Of a stretch of DNA of 64,000 nt, positions 1 through 8,717 are shown piece by piece. Each line of letters opens with the position of its first letter. Within the stretch, counting starts at the first letter, position 1. Source of the DNA: Clostridium neonatale. GTDB taxonomy: Bacteria > Bacillota > Clostridia > Clostridiales > Clostridiaceae. The notes under the pieces were generated by a model that searched no databases, was not told the DNA's origin, and saw only the letters and a program-made list of their open reading frames with translations. Location: NCBI RefSeq assembly GCF_001458595.1, contig NZ_LN890328.1, positions 3,039,288 to 3,103,287 of the forward strand, given 5' to 3'. Position numbers and translations under genes: made by a program.

Positions 1-898
1 AAAATCCTTTTATTGGTTCATTAACTATTCCTATTTCCTCTTTTGCAAAATTCTCAAATGTAGTCTGAGCTATATTACTTTCACCAAGAGAAGGTAATAC
101 CTGCGCTATATAATCCATAAAAACATCATTTGGTCCAAATATTAATACCTTATCTCCAAATTGCTTTCTAAAATTATAGAGTAAATATGATATTCTATGA
201 AGTGCTATAGTTGTTTTTCCCGATCCAGCTACCCCATTAACTACTACTACCCTATTTTTATCTTCTCTTATTATTTCATCTTGTTCTTTTTGTATTGTCA
301 TAACAATATCTTTTAATTTATCAGATGAATTTTCTGTCAAAACCATTTGAAGTATTTCATCTTTAACATCAACTGCTGAATCAAATACACCTTTTAACTG
401 ACTCTTTTTTATAATAAGCTGCTTTCTTCCTATTATATCTGCATTCATTTCACCTACTGGAGTGTTGTAAGTCGCCTCACCAAGGCTCCCTTTGTAAAAT
501 AGTGATGCAATAGGTGCTCTCCAATCAACAATTACAGGTTCATAAGAATCTTCTAATGTCAAACCATATCTTCCTATGTATATTTCCTCGGGAATATTGT
601 CGTCTTCTTTAAAGGTTACTTTGCCGAAATAAGGATTTTCTTTGAGCTTCGTAAACTCCATTAGTCTTTTATCTATAGTTTTATACGCTTCTTCTTTTAC
701 ATAGTTTTCATGATCAAAGTAATCAATTACTTGATCTTCATCATCTTTATATTCTTCTATATACTTCTTTCTTGCATCTAATATATATTTAGTTACAACT
801 TTTCTTTTTTCTAAGTATTTAAGCATCTCTCCATTGATAATTTCTAAAGTATTATCTAATTTTGCTTGTTCATTTAAAAAATCTATTTGATTATTCAA
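1..898 (-). CDS. helD: HelD-like RNA polymerase-associated ATPase/helicase, N-terminal part (cut by window edge)
   Basis: The first 299 codons of a UvrD-like superfamily 1 helicase run off the left edge. The start is a TTG at 896-898 with an AAAGGAAG ribosome binding site at about 905-912. The N-terminal ~60 residues are charged and likely coiled coil. They are followed by the family's conserved segment (YIGRYGL, then VIVDWRAPIASLFY) and a Walker A motif, NGVAGSGKTTIALHR, near residue 220. This order is typical of HelD proteins, which remove stalled RNA polymerase from DNA and recycle it. The helicase motifs after Walker A lie outside the window. It is leftward and separated from ftsH by a strong terminator, so it is probably its own unit. 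Confidence 0.85.
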   Translation of the reverse strand, partial: MNNQIDFLNEQAKLDNTLEIINGEMLKYLEKRKVVTKYILDARKKYIEEYKDDEDQVIDYFDHENYVKEEAYKTIDKRLMEFTKLKENPYFGKVTFKEDDNIPEEIYIGRYGLTLEDSYEPVIVDWRAPIASLFYKGSLGEATYNTPVGEMNADIIGRKQLIIKKSQLKGVFDSAVDVKDEILQMVLTENSSDKLKDIVMTIQKEQDEIIREDKNRVVVVNGVAGSGKTTIALHRISYLLYNFRKQFGDKVLIFGPNDVFMDYIAQVLPSLGESNIAQTTFENFAKEEIGIVNEPIKGF

Positions 899-934
899 AA
901 AACAACTTCCTTTCACTTCATAATACCAAATGAG

Positions 935-963
935 ATGAAAAACTCCCATTGGGAGTTTTTCAT
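935..963 (-). terminator. Terminator after ftsH
   Basis: A 13-bp perfect inverted repeat (935-947 and 951-963) with a 3-nt loop has A/T-rich outer arms, so it reads as an intrinsic terminator on either strand. It lies just after the ftsH stop and before the helD start. Confidence 0.8.
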
Positions 964-975
964 ATATCTCTATTA

Positions 976-3099
976 TTATATATTATCTTTTTTATCTTCT
1001 TCATTTTTTTCAGTTTCATCTGAAATTAATTCATCAAATATACTACTTTGATTTTCAATAATAAAATTATCTTCTTGTGTCTCTTGTTTTAATTCTACTC
1101 TATCTGTCTTGGACTCTTTCTTTAAATCTAAACTATTTTTATTTTCTTTAGAATTATCTTCCTCAATATCCCTATCTCTTTCTGCACGATTCTTAGCTCT
1201 TTGTTCTTCTAATTCTTTAACCTTTTTATCATTTTCATTCTTCTCTTTTTCTTTTTCTTCCTTCATTTCAGGATACTTTTCATATACTAAATTAAAGAAT
1301 TCATCACCAAAAATAGTTTCCTTTTCTAAAAGAACAGCTGATATTTTATCTAATAAGTCTCTATTTTCTCTAAGTATTTGTCTAGCTTTGCTATGAGCTG
1401 CTTTTATTACATTTAATGTCTCTTCATCTAACACAGTTGATGTCTGCTCACTACAGTTTCTAACGGCTCTACCATCTAAATATCTGTTTTGTATTGACTC
1501 TAAAGCCATCATGTCAAATCTTTCGCTCATACCATACATAGATATCATGCTTCTAGCTGCTGAAGTAGCTCTTTCTATATCATTTGAAGCGCCAGTTGAT
1601 ACTAAATTAAATACTTCTTCTTCTGCTGATCTACCACCAAGCATAACGGTAATTTGATTCATTAAATCTTCTCTAGATGTTAAGAACTTTTCTTCTTCAG
1701 GCACTTGCATAGTATATCCTAAAGCTCCCATTGTTCTCGGAACTATAGTTATTTTATGAACTGGATCTGTTCCTTTAAGCATTGCTGCAACAAGTGCGTG
1801 ACCAACTTCATGGAATGCAACAACTTCTCTTTCTTTAGGAGAAAGAATTCTGTCTTTCTTTTCCTGACCAGCAATAATCACTTCAACTGCTTCTCTTAAA
1901 TCTTCTTGAAGAACCATTTTTCTTCTTCTTCTAACAGCTCTTAAAGCACCTTCGTTTATTATATTAGCAAGATCTGCTCCTACAGCACCTGGTGTGCTCT
2001 TAGCTATCTCTGCTAAATCAACGTCTTCACCTAAGTTAACATTTTTAGCATGAACTGCTAGTATAGCTTCTCTTCCTTTAAAATCTGGTCTATCAACTAT
2101 AACTCTTCTATCAAATCTACCTGGTCTTAAAAGTGCTTTATCTAGTATTTCTGGTCTGTTAGTAGCACCAAGAATAACTATACCTTTTGATGAGTCAAAT
2201 CCATCCATTTCAGAAAGTAACTGATTTAAAGTTTGTTCTCTTTCATCATTACTTTGCATTTGATTATCTCTACTCTTACCAATAGCATCAATTTCATCTA
2301 TAAATACAATACATGGTGCTTTTGCAACAGCATCTTTAAATAATTCTCTAACTCTTGATGCACCAACACCTACAAACATTTCAACAAAACTTGAACCTGA
2401 TAATGAGAAAAATGGTACCTTAGCTTCACCTGCTACAGCTTTGGCAATAAGTGTTTTACCTGTTCCTGGAGGTCCAACTAAAAGTACACCTTTAGGAAGC
2501 TTAGCCCCAATTTCAGTATATTTAGCAGGACCGTTTAAGAAATCAATAACTTCTTTTAAAGATTCCTTTGCTTCTTCCTGTCCTGCAACATCATCAAATG
2601 TAACTTTTATTTCACTTTCCATATAAACCTTGGCATTATTTTTACCGATGCCCATGACACCGCCTCCGCCATTTCCCATTTTAGAGAATAAAAATCTCCA
2701 CATAAAGAAGATAAGTACCATAGGTAAAATCCATGAAATCATCATATTTAATAGAGGCGTCTGTTTAGGATTTCTTCCTGTAAAATATATTCCTGCTTCT
2801 TTAAGCTTTGGAATTAATTCTTCATCATTTATTCTAGCTGTATATAAAGTCTTACCCTTATATTCAGGATTATCACCTTTAGGTGTTATTTCTAAATTAT
2901 CACTTGTAATAATAACTTTAGAAATCTCCTTATTGTCTAATAATCTGTAAAATTCATCATAACTTATATCTTTAGTTGTAATAGCTCCTTTTGAATAATT
3001 GAATGCTATTAAAAACGAAAGAGCTATTATAAAATATGTAAGCGCAATACTAAAAGATTTATTATTTTTCTTTTTATTATTCTTATTGTTATTTTGCAT
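976..3099 (-). CDS. ftsH: ATP-dependent zinc metalloprotease FtsH
   Basis: A 707-residue membrane-bound AAA+ protease that unfolds and degrades membrane and regulatory proteins. The asparagine/lysine-rich N-terminus is followed by a membrane helix (about 16-37), an extracytoplasmic domain and a second helix (about 118-137). The AAA module shows Walker A GPPGTGKT (209-216), pore motif MFVG (241-244), Walker B IVFIDEID and the second region of homology RPGRFDRR (325-332). The zinc site is HEVGH (430-434). The usual HEAGH has Val here, which keeps both His and the Glu. The tail beyond the protease domain is about 100 residues of Glu/Lys/Asn-rich, probably disordered sequence, making it longer than the usual 600-650 residues. 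It stands alone rather than in a tilS-hpt-ftsH cluster. Confidence 0.97.
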   Translation of the reverse strand: MQNNNKNNKKKNNKSFSIALTYFIIALSFLIAFNYSKGAITTKDISYDEFYRLLDNKEISKVIITSDNLEITPKGDNPEYKGKTLYTARINDEELIPKLKEAGIYFTGRNPKQTPLLNMMISWILPMVLIFFMWRFLFSKMGNGGGGVMGIGKNNAKVYMESEIKVTFDDVAGQEEAKESLKEVIDFLNGPAKYTEIGAKLPKGVLLVGPPGTGKTLIAKAVAGEAKVPFFSLSGSSFVEMFVGVGASRVRELFKDAVAKAPCIVFIDEIDAIGKSRDNQMQSNDEREQTLNQLLSEMDGFDSSKGIVILGATNRPEILDKALLRPGRFDRRVIVDRPDFKGREAILAVHAKNVNLGEDVDLAEIAKSTPGAVGADLANIINEGALRAVRRRRKMVLQEDLREAVEVIIAGQEKKDRILSPKEREVVAFHEVGHALVAAMLKGTDPVHKITIVPRTMGALGYTMQVPEEEKFLTSREDLMNQITVMLGGRSAEEEVFNLVSTGASNDIERATSAARSMISMYGMSERFDMMALESIQNRYLDGRAVRNCSEQTSTVLDEETLNVIKAAHSKARQILRENRDLLDKISAVLLEKETIFGDEFFNLVYEKYPEMKEEKEKEKNENDKKVKELEEQRAKNRAERDRDIEEDNSKENKNSLDLKKESKTDRVELKQETQEDNFIIENQSSIFDELISDETEKNEEDKKDNI

Positions 3100-3121
3100 A
3101 CATTAATCACCTTCCTTGCAT

Positions 3122-3337
3122 TTATTCCCATATATCGTTCATCATATTTTTTATTTTATCTTTTCTTTCTTTTGTAAGGAGTTCACTAACAGTAAATTTT
3201 TCTCCTTTTTTAATCAATATATCTCCCTCTCTAAAATTACCATCTATATTATCTATATTTATTTCTATCATATTACCATTTTCATTTTCTAATATAGCAT
3301 AATTCCCCTCTACTCTATCTAAAATGTATTTTTCCAT
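3122..3337 (-). CDS. DUF3006 family small protein
   Basis: A 71-residue acidic protein beginning MEKYILDRVEGNYAILE. The DRxEGxxAVLE-like opening followed by a small beta-rich body (DGNFREGDILIKKGEKF) is the DUF3006 pattern; the function is unknown. The start was chosen at 3337 because GAGGGAG sits five bases upstream; an in-frame ATG 24 bases earlier lacks a site. It lies between two signal peptidase genes and ftsH, all leftward. DUF3006 genes often sit beside secreted or surface functions in Clostridia (family knowledge), so a role at the cell surface is only a guess. Confidence 0.75.
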   Translation of the reverse strand: MEKYILDRVEGNYAILENENGNMIEINIDNIDGNFREGDILIKKGEKFTVSELLTKERKDKIKNMMNDIWE

Positions 3338-3402
3338 AATACTCCCTCTCATAGTTATCATAATATAATAATTTATTATTACTTATAAGTCAAATTTTTT
3401 AA

Positions 3403-3981
3403 CTATAAAGTGCCCATATTATTAAATGGATAGAATCTAAATCTAGCCTCACCCTTTATTTCTGAAGCATCTATGTATGAATTGATCCATAACCTAGCAT
3501 CATTTGAATTCGCTCTGTTATCTCCTAAGAAGAAAAACTTACCTTCTGGAACATCAAAAGAACCAGTAAAATCATCATTATTCTTAACGTAATCCTCCTT
3601 CAATACTTCCCCATTTACGCTTACAACTCCATCTTTAATATCTATATGATCTCCTGGAAGTCCAATTGCTCTTTTAATTAATGTTTCCTGTAATTCTTCA
3701 GAGTAAAATACAATTATATCTCCTCTTTGAATTTTCTCTGGATTATAGATTCTGGTAACTAAAATCTTGTCATTTTCATTTATTGTAGGAATCATTGATC
3801 CAGTTGGTACATAAACATTGAAAAATATGAATTTATTAATTAGCACTGCTATAACTAATGCCGCAAATATTGGAACTATCCAATCTTTGAAAAAGTTTTT
3901 GATAAATCCATTTTTCTTATTCAAAGATTCATTTGCTTCTATATCTTTTGAATTAATTGTAAAGTCATCATTCTTTTTCAT
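3403..3981 (-). CDS. Type I signal peptidase (second of two tandem copies)
   Basis: A 192-residue membrane protein with a charged cytoplasmic N-terminus, one membrane helix (about 35-57) and an extracellular catalytic domain. The serine nucleophile is in VPTGSMIPTI (Ser62), the lysine general base in LIKRAIGLPGD (Lys103), and the conserved FFLGDNRANSNDAR motif follows. It removes signal peptides from exported preproteins. It is a clear paralogue of the neighbouring gene at 4047-4595, sharing the domain order and the RANS(N/D)D(A/S)R segment. The 65-bp gap and shared direction suggest one operon arising by tandem duplication. Confidence 0.95.
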   Translation of the reverse strand: MKKNDDFTINSKDIEANESLNKKNGFIKNFFKDWIVPIFAALVIAVLINKFIFFNVYVPTGSMIPTINENDKILVTRIYNPEKIQRGDIIVFYSEELQETLIKRAIGLPGDHIDIKDGVVSVNGEVLKEDYVKNNDDFTGSFDVPEGKFFFLGDNRANSNDARLWINSYIDASEIKGEARFRFYPFNNMGTL

Positions 3982-4046
3982 ATTTAAATTCTCCTTATAT
4001 AAAACTTACATTATATTATATCTAATATTTGTGTCACTAAAGTGTC

Positions 4047-4595
4047 TTAATCTACTTTTCCTATTTCATTAAATGGATAAATTCTTATTTGTACTTTACC
4101 TTCAATATCTTTTCTATCCACATATGGGTTCTCCCAATACCTAGAATCATCTGAATTTGCTCTATTATCTCCTAAGAAAAAGTATTTTCCTTCTGGAATC
4201 TCAAAATACCCATCATATTCTTCATTATTTTTAACATATGGTTCTTCTAGCTCTGTACCATTTCTAAAAACAACTCCATCTTTTATTTCAATAGTATCAC
4301 CTGGGAGACCTATTAATCTCTTTATTAATAATTTATCTCCATATTCATCGCATTTAAATGTAACTATATCTCCCTCTTTTAAGTTTTCTGGCTTATACAC
4401 ATTGGATACAATTAACCTATCATTAACTTCTAAAGTTGGAACCATAGACTCACTTGGAATATAAACACCATGGCCTACAAATTTTAATATTAAAAATGCT
4501 AAGCCACCTATTATTATAAAATTTAGAATATATTCCTTTATTATTGCCTTTTTATCTAGTTTTTTTTCTTCTTTTAATAAATTATTTTCTTCCAA
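4047..4595 (-). CDS. Type I signal peptidase (first of two tandem copies)
   Basis: A 182-residue SipS/LepB-type peptidase with a cytoplasmic N-terminus, one membrane helix (about 22-40), catalytic Ser50 in IPSESMVPTL and Lys92 in LIKRLIGLPGD, followed by YFFLGDNRANSDDSRYW. It is the promoter-proximal member of the leftward pair. Two near-identical architectures side by side may divide substrates or give gene-dose redundancy, as with the multiple Sip proteins of Bacillus (family knowledge). The 445 bp upstream hold a MITE-like repeat and the lysA terminator, so the promoter should lie at about 4600-4680. Confidence 0.95.
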   Translation of the reverse strand: MEENNLLKEEKKLDKKAIIKEYILNFIIIGGLAFLILKFVGHGVYIPSESMVPTLEVNDRLIVSNVYKPENLKEGDIVTFKCDEYGDKLLIKRLIGLPGDTIEIKDGVVFRNGTELEEPYVKNNEEYDGYFEIPEGKYFFLGDNRANSDDSRYWENPYVDRKDIEGKVQIRIYPFNEIGKVD

Positions 4596-4781
4596 CTTAT
4601 TATTGCCCCCATTCCAACTATTTTCACTTTATAAGTATACCATAATTTATAGTTTATAATGTTTATAAATTATTAAATTTCTTTACTTTATAATAAACTA
4701 TCAGTATGTAAAAAAATAGCTATTGCAGTAAATAATATATTCTTATATTATTTACAATAATTAATTATAAATAATTAATTT

Positions 4782-4911
4782 CCAATCTAGGTTGAAATTT
4801 TTTCAGCATTTCTTTAAATATAATTTCAATTATATTTAAAGAAAAATTTTACAAAGCAAAATTTACGAAATATATATTCTTGAGAAATTCTAAAAGAATT
4901 TCACCCTAATT
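4782..4911. repeat. MITE-like palindromic repeat, no coding capacity
   Basis: The ends (4788-4812 and 4883-4907) form an imperfect terminal inverted repeat matching at about 21 of 25 positions. The middle holds a perfect 17-bp palindrome with a 2-nt centre (4809-4844), and the right end has a local 8-bp hairpin (4884-4902). About 130 bp with inverted ends and no ORF suggests a miniature mobile or dispersed intergenic repeat. No second copy was found in this window, so mobility is unproven. It accounts for most of the 4596-5041 gap. Confidence 0.45.
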
Positions 4912-4937
4912 GATTATTGAGCATTGAAAATTGAAAA

Positions 4938-4973
4938 TTAAAAAATGGTGTACATGAAGTTCATATACACCAT
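4938..4973 (-). terminator. Terminator after lysA
   Basis: A 14-bp stem (arms 4945-4958 and 4960-4973; one position is a G-U pair on the minus-strand transcript) is followed on the minus strand by a U-tract at 4938-4944. It lies about 70 bp past the lysA stop. Confidence 0.8.
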
Positions 4974-5041
4974 CTTTATATATATAATAATCTTGGGAAA
5001 GAATATTAATAAAAAGCTTGTCCTAATTATATAATAAAGAA

Positions 5042-6364
5042 TTATATAACATCATTCCTTATTATATCTTCATAAGTTTCTCTTCTGCATATTAATCTTG
5101 CCTTAGAGTCCTTAACCATAACAACTGCTGGTTTTGGTATTCTATTATAATTACTAGACATAGAATATCCATAAGCACCTGTAGTCATAATAGCTAATAT
5201 ATCTCCAGTTTTAACTTCCGGAAGAGTAACATCCTTTAATAAAATATCTCCTGATTCACAACATTTTCCTGCAATAGTAACCTTTTCTGTCACTTCACTA
5301 TTAACTCTATTTGCTAATATACTTTCATATTCAGCACTATAAAGAGCTGGTCTTATATTGTCAGTCATTCCACCGTCTACAGAAACATATTTTCTAACAC
5401 CTGGAATATCCTTTATTGCACCTATTGTGTATAAAGTAACGCCCGCATTACCTACTATACTTCTTCCTGGTTCTATAGTAAGTATAGGTCTCTCAATGTT
5501 TAATCTTGAAGATACCTCTTCTGCCTTATTTATTATTGCTTCACAATATTCAGAAGTTTCTAGAGGTTTGTCCTCTTTAGTATAGTATATACCAAAACCA
5601 CCACCAAAATCTACTTCTTTTATTAAATAATCCATATTTTTTTTAATTTTTTTTACTAAATTAAACATTACCTCAACAGCCTCTTCATATGCCTCAAGTC
5701 CAAAAGTCTGTGAACCTATATGACAATGAATACCTACAAGGTTTATATTCTCTAGATTTATAGCCATTTCTATAGATTTTTCTATAGTATCTTCTACTGG
5801 TGCAAAACCAAATTTAGAATCAATTTGACCTGTTCTAATATATTCATGAGTATGTGCATCGATTCCTGGTGTTATTCTTAAATATATATTTTGAACCTTA
5901 TTATATTCTTTTGCTATATTATTTAATGCTTCCATTTCATAAAAATTATCAACAACAAATTTACCCACACCAAGCTTTACCCCAAGCTCAATTTCATCTA
6001 ATGTCTTATTATTTCCATGAAACATTACTTTTTCTAATGGAAAATCTGCTTTATATGCTGTATAAAGCTCTCCACCTGAAACTACATCTAAATTCATATT
6101 TTCTTCTTTTAACAATTTGCACATTTGTACATTTAAAAATGCCTTACCAGCAAATGCAACCTTATTATTATTTTCTTCACATTTAAAATATTTTCTATAA
6201 TCTCTACAATAATTTCTTATAAGTTCCTCATCAAATACATATAAAGGACTTCCATATTCTTTTACTAAATCTGTCGCTCTATTCCCGCCTATTATTAGCT
6301 CATTCTCTTCAACTTTCATTGTTCCAAATAGTTCCATAATATTACCCCAATCTTCTTTATTCAT
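5042..6364 (-). CDS. lysA: Diaminopimelate decarboxylase LysA
   Basis: A 440-residue PLP enzyme that decarboxylates meso-diaminopimelate to L-lysine, the last step of lysine synthesis. An alanine-racemase-like barrel carries the PLP lysine in VAFAGKAFLN and the phosphate-binding VDFGGGFGIYY. The C-terminal beta domain has the active-site cysteine segment GKCCESGDIL and the substrate motif TTGAYGYSMSS. ATGs at codons 1 and 10 both have only weak ribosome binding sites, so the exact start is uncertain. It is monocistronic, with a lysine riboswitch and intrinsic terminator upstream, so lysine should shut it off. Confidence 0.96.
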   Translation of the reverse strand: MNKEDWGNIMELFGTMKVEENELIIGGNRATDLVKEYGSPLYVFDEELIRNYCRDYRKYFKCEENNNKVAFAGKAFLNVQMCKLLKEENMNLDVVSGGELYTAYKADFPLEKVMFHGNNKTLDEIELGVKLGVGKFVVDNFYEMEALNNIAKEYNKVQNIYLRITPGIDAHTHEYIRTGQIDSKFGFAPVEDTIEKSIEMAINLENINLVGIHCHIGSQTFGLEAYEEAVEVMFNLVKKIKKNMDYLIKEVDFGGGFGIYYTKEDKPLETSEYCEAIINKAEEVSSRLNIERPILTIEPGRSIVGNAGVTLYTIGAIKDIPGVRKYVSVDGGMTDNIRPALYSAEYESILANRVNSEVTEKVTIAGKCCESGDILLKDVTLPEVKTGDILAIMTTGAYGYSMSSNYNRIPKPAVVMVKDSKARLICRRETYEDIIRNDVI

Positions 6365-6421
6365 ACTTCATAATTTAAAACTTATATTATTTCTACCTAT
6401 AAAATATGTTTATTGCTTATT

Positions 6422-6457
6422 TTTATAAAAATAAACGTCACAGATATATCTGTGACG
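6422..6457 (-). terminator. Regulatory terminator of the lysine riboswitch
   Basis: A perfect 22-nt palindrome at 6436-6457 (CGTCACAGATAT and its complement) is followed on the minus strand by TTTATTTTTA. It sits between the lysine aptamer and the lysA start, the usual place for the expression-platform terminator. Confidence 0.85.
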
Positions 6458-6504
6458 AGCTTTTTACTTTGTTAAAATAACAATCAATTATATGATTCAT
6501 TATT

Positions 6505-6677
6505 ATAACTGTGTAGCTCAACACTTTCGTGACAGTTATTCATATATTTTATGAATACCCAGAAATTGATCTTTGCATAAAAATCCATCTCTTCGGCTAT
6601 AACACCTTTTATTATATATCCTAACCTGCCAGCTCCATATAATTACTCTTTGTTATAGCACCTCTACATCTGTTAAA
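6505..6677 (-). promoter_or_regulatory. Lysine riboswitch (L box) aptamer
   Basis: Read on the minus strand, the leader has the L-box landmarks in order: GTAGAGGTGC at the 5' P1/P2 junction, AAGAGTAA, a GGAGCTGGCAGG segment, AAAGGTG, GCCGAAGAGATGG, CTGGG, and TGTCACGAAAGTGTTGAGC before the closing P1 strand CTACAC. P1 pairs ACAGATGTAG with CTACACAGT. Together with the downstream terminator and lysA this is a strong assignment. High lysine should favour termination. Confidence 0.92.
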
Positions 6678-6686
6678 ACTTATGCT

Positions 6687-6692
6687 ATTATA
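6687..6692 (-). promoter_or_regulatory. -10 element of the lysA leader promoter
   Basis: TATAAT on the minus strand, about 10 nt before the riboswitch P1 strand. No good -35 is seen at normal spacing, although a TTGTAA lies 12 nt upstream. Confidence 0.5.
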
Positions 6693-6753
6693 TTATTCAA
6701 CTTGTTACAATTATGATACCACATTTTTCTTGTATTTCAATGACTATTTTTTA

Positions 6754-7431
6754 TTATCTCATATCATCTCTATATGTGTCCATAAGTCTCCCCATAATAC
6801 TTGAAGCTGTCGGCGGTGTATATGTTATTGCATTAGCACCAGCCTTAATAGTTTCTTCTATAGTCTCTACTGTCGGTCCACCAGTTGCTATGATTGGAAA
6901 CTCCGAATACCTTTCTCTTATATTTCTAACTATTTTTGCAGTACTTTTTCCGCCTGATACATTAAATATTGTTGCGCCTGCTTCTATTCTCTTATCTATA
7001 TCCTCATCCTCAGATATTATTGTAACTATAATAGGAATATCTATTGTATCTCTTACTTGTTTCACTATATCATTTGATATAGGAGCATTCATTACCACAC
7101 CCATAGCTCCCTTAAATTCTGCATCTAATGCTAAATTGATCACTCTCTTTCCATAAGTTGTTCCTCCACCAACTCCACAGAATACTGGTACATCTGCTGC
7201 AGTAACTAAAGCTTGTGTTATTATTGGCTGAGGGGTAAACGGGTATACAGCAATAATTGCATCAGCATTAGTATTTCTTATTATTGCAACGTCCGTTGTG
7301 AATAGTAGGGATTTTATTCTTTTCCCAAAAATCTTTATCCCCCCACATTCTCGTATTATTGATGGGACTTCTACCACATGTTTTCTTAATGTACCTTTTA
7401 TTTCTGGAACAAATTTTTCTCGTTTATTCAT
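6754..7431 (-). CDS. TIM-barrel phosphate-binding family protein of unknown substrate
   Basis: A 225-residue soluble protein. Repeating beta/alpha units end with glycine-rich turns, CGVGGGTTYG near residue 88, FNVSGGKS near 152 and IATGGPT near 175. These resemble the phosphate-binding ends of TIM barrels such as the IGPS/ThiE group, but I cannot name a substrate. Similar Clostridium proteins are often just labelled hydrolase (general knowledge). It ends 77 bp before the lysA leader and has no operon partner. It diverges from the DUF1700 gene across the DnaA-box region. Confidence 0.55.
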   Translation of the reverse strand: MNKREKFVPEIKGTLRKHVVEVPSIIRECGGIKIFGKRIKSLLFTTDVAIIRNTNADAIIAVYPFTPQPIITQALVTAADVPVFCGVGGGTTYGKRVINLALDAEFKGAMGVVMNAPISNDIVKQVRDTIDIPIIVTIISEDEDIDKRIEAGATIFNVSGGKSTAKIVRNIRERYSEFPIIATGGPTVETIEETIKAGANAITYTPPTASSIMGRLMDTYRDDMR

Positions 7432-7487
7432 TAAACCCTCTCCTTCCCCTTATCTGTAATAATTAATTAAATAATTTAACCCATACA

Positions 7488-7802
7488 TTATCCACATTAT
7501 CCACAGATTTTATCCACATAATTGTGCATACTGTTCCTAATTTATATATTTAATATTAATTTCTTAATAATTAATCGTCAATATAATATTAACACTGTTT
7601 TATTAAGGTAGTAACATTTATTTTATTAATTTTTTGTAACCTAATTAAATAAAAATCCTAGCATATTACTTAAATTATTCAATTCATATTTATTTATCCA
7701 CAACTTATAATTAGATATAAACAATGATTTAACTAAGCTATATACCAATTTTTCTTAATCCACCATTCAAATATATAAACATTTTCCACATACTTATCCA
7801 CA
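7488..7802 (+). other. Cluster of five perfect DnaA boxes
   Basis: The nonamer TTATCCACA occurs exactly at 7488-7496, 7497-7505, 7510-7518, 7694-7702 and 7794-7802, all on the plus strand. A one-mismatch site, TTTTCCACA, lies at 7782-7790. The first two boxes abut and the third follows after 4 nt. The stretch between boxes 3 and 4 is extremely AT-rich. dnaA, dnaN and rpmH are absent, so this is unlikely to be the main oriC. It resembles the DnaA-binding clusters of Bacillus that titrate DnaA or regulate genes. It fills most of the 540-bp gap between divergent genes. Confidence 0.7.
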
Positions 7803-7971
7803 GAAATGTTTATATATCCAATTTTCTTAAAAATTTCTTAATAAAAAATAAACATCCTCAAGCAATACCTTAATAAATGATTAAATATCCTTCCAGTATA
7901 TTGTAGTATCCACCTTCTTACTCTATACTCTATATCAGAACATATAAAGCTAATAAGGAGGTGTAATATTA

Positions 7972-8703
7972 TTGAATAAAAATGAATTCTTTAATATTTT
8001 AATGGATGAGTTAAAAGATATTCCTGAAAAGAAACTTCAAGATATAATATGGCACTATGAAAATTTATTTGATTTAGAGATTCAAAATGGTAAATCAGAA
8101 GAAGAAATAGTGGAAAGTTTAGGTGATATTGATACTTTAATCAATAAATATAAAGATAGCGCCTTATTGACTGACTATATGAAAGATTCTTTAAATGATT
8201 CTTCAGATTCAAGGATATATAATAATGAATCAAACTATAGTGGAAATTATATAGTTTCAACTGAAAGGCATTCAAATACTTCTAATAATAAAAATGACTA
8301 TACAGATACTAATAAAAATAAAGATGATTCAAAATTTTATAAAAATAATAATACAAAAAAAAGTATTAATATTAATTCAATATTAAAAATATGTATTTTA
8401 ATTTTATCTATTATAATATTCACACCAATTTTCACTACTATTATAGGAATTATACTAGGTATCTTTGGAACTGCAATTGGAATGTTTTTTGGAAGTATCG
8501 GTTTACTAATAGGTGGTACATTTACTAGTTTTGCTGGCATCCCAACTATTCCGAACTTTATTTCTAACTTTCCATATCCAGTATTGGTTTTATTCTGCTT
8601 AGGTACAGTAACACTTTCTATTATTTTGTTTATACTTTTTTGCTATGTTTTTAAAGCATCAGTAATTGGAATCAAAAAACTTTATTCCATATTAATGTCT
8701 TAA
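7972..8703 (+). CDS. DUF1700 (HAAS-domain) membrane protein
   Basis: A 243-residue protein starting with TTG behind an excellent AAGGAGGTG site. The first ~65 residues (NEFFNILMDELKDIPEKKL ... EEIVESLGDID) form the helical HAAS/DUF1700 domain. A low-complexity Asn/Asp/Lys linker (about 75-125) follows, then three or four hydrophobic helices to the C-terminus. Such proteins usually sit between a PadR repressor and a DUF4097 protein. Here the DUF4097 gene follows 14 bp downstream, but no PadR gene precedes it. The family is thought to act with PadR-type regulation at the membrane; its biochemical role is unknown. Confidence 0.8.
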   Translation: MNKNEFFNILMDELKDIPEKKLQDIIWHYENLFDLEIQNGKSEEEIVESLGDIDTLINKYKDSALLTDYMKDSLNDSSDSRIYNNESNYSGNYIVSTERHSNTSNNKNDYTDTNKNKDDSKFYKNNNTKKSININSILKICILILSIIIFTPIFTTIIGIILGIFGTAIGMFFGSIGLLIGGTFTSFAGIPTIPNFISNFPYPVLVLFCLGTVTLSIILFILFCYVFKASVIGIKKLYSILMS

Positions 8704-8717
8704 GGAGGTGTATACAA

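Noticed and set aside
7488..7802. Calling the DnaA-box cluster the chromosomal origin
   Set aside because: The genes that mark oriC in Firmicutes (rpmH, dnaA, dnaN, recF) are absent, and no DnaA-trio/unwinding arrangement could be confirmed by eye.
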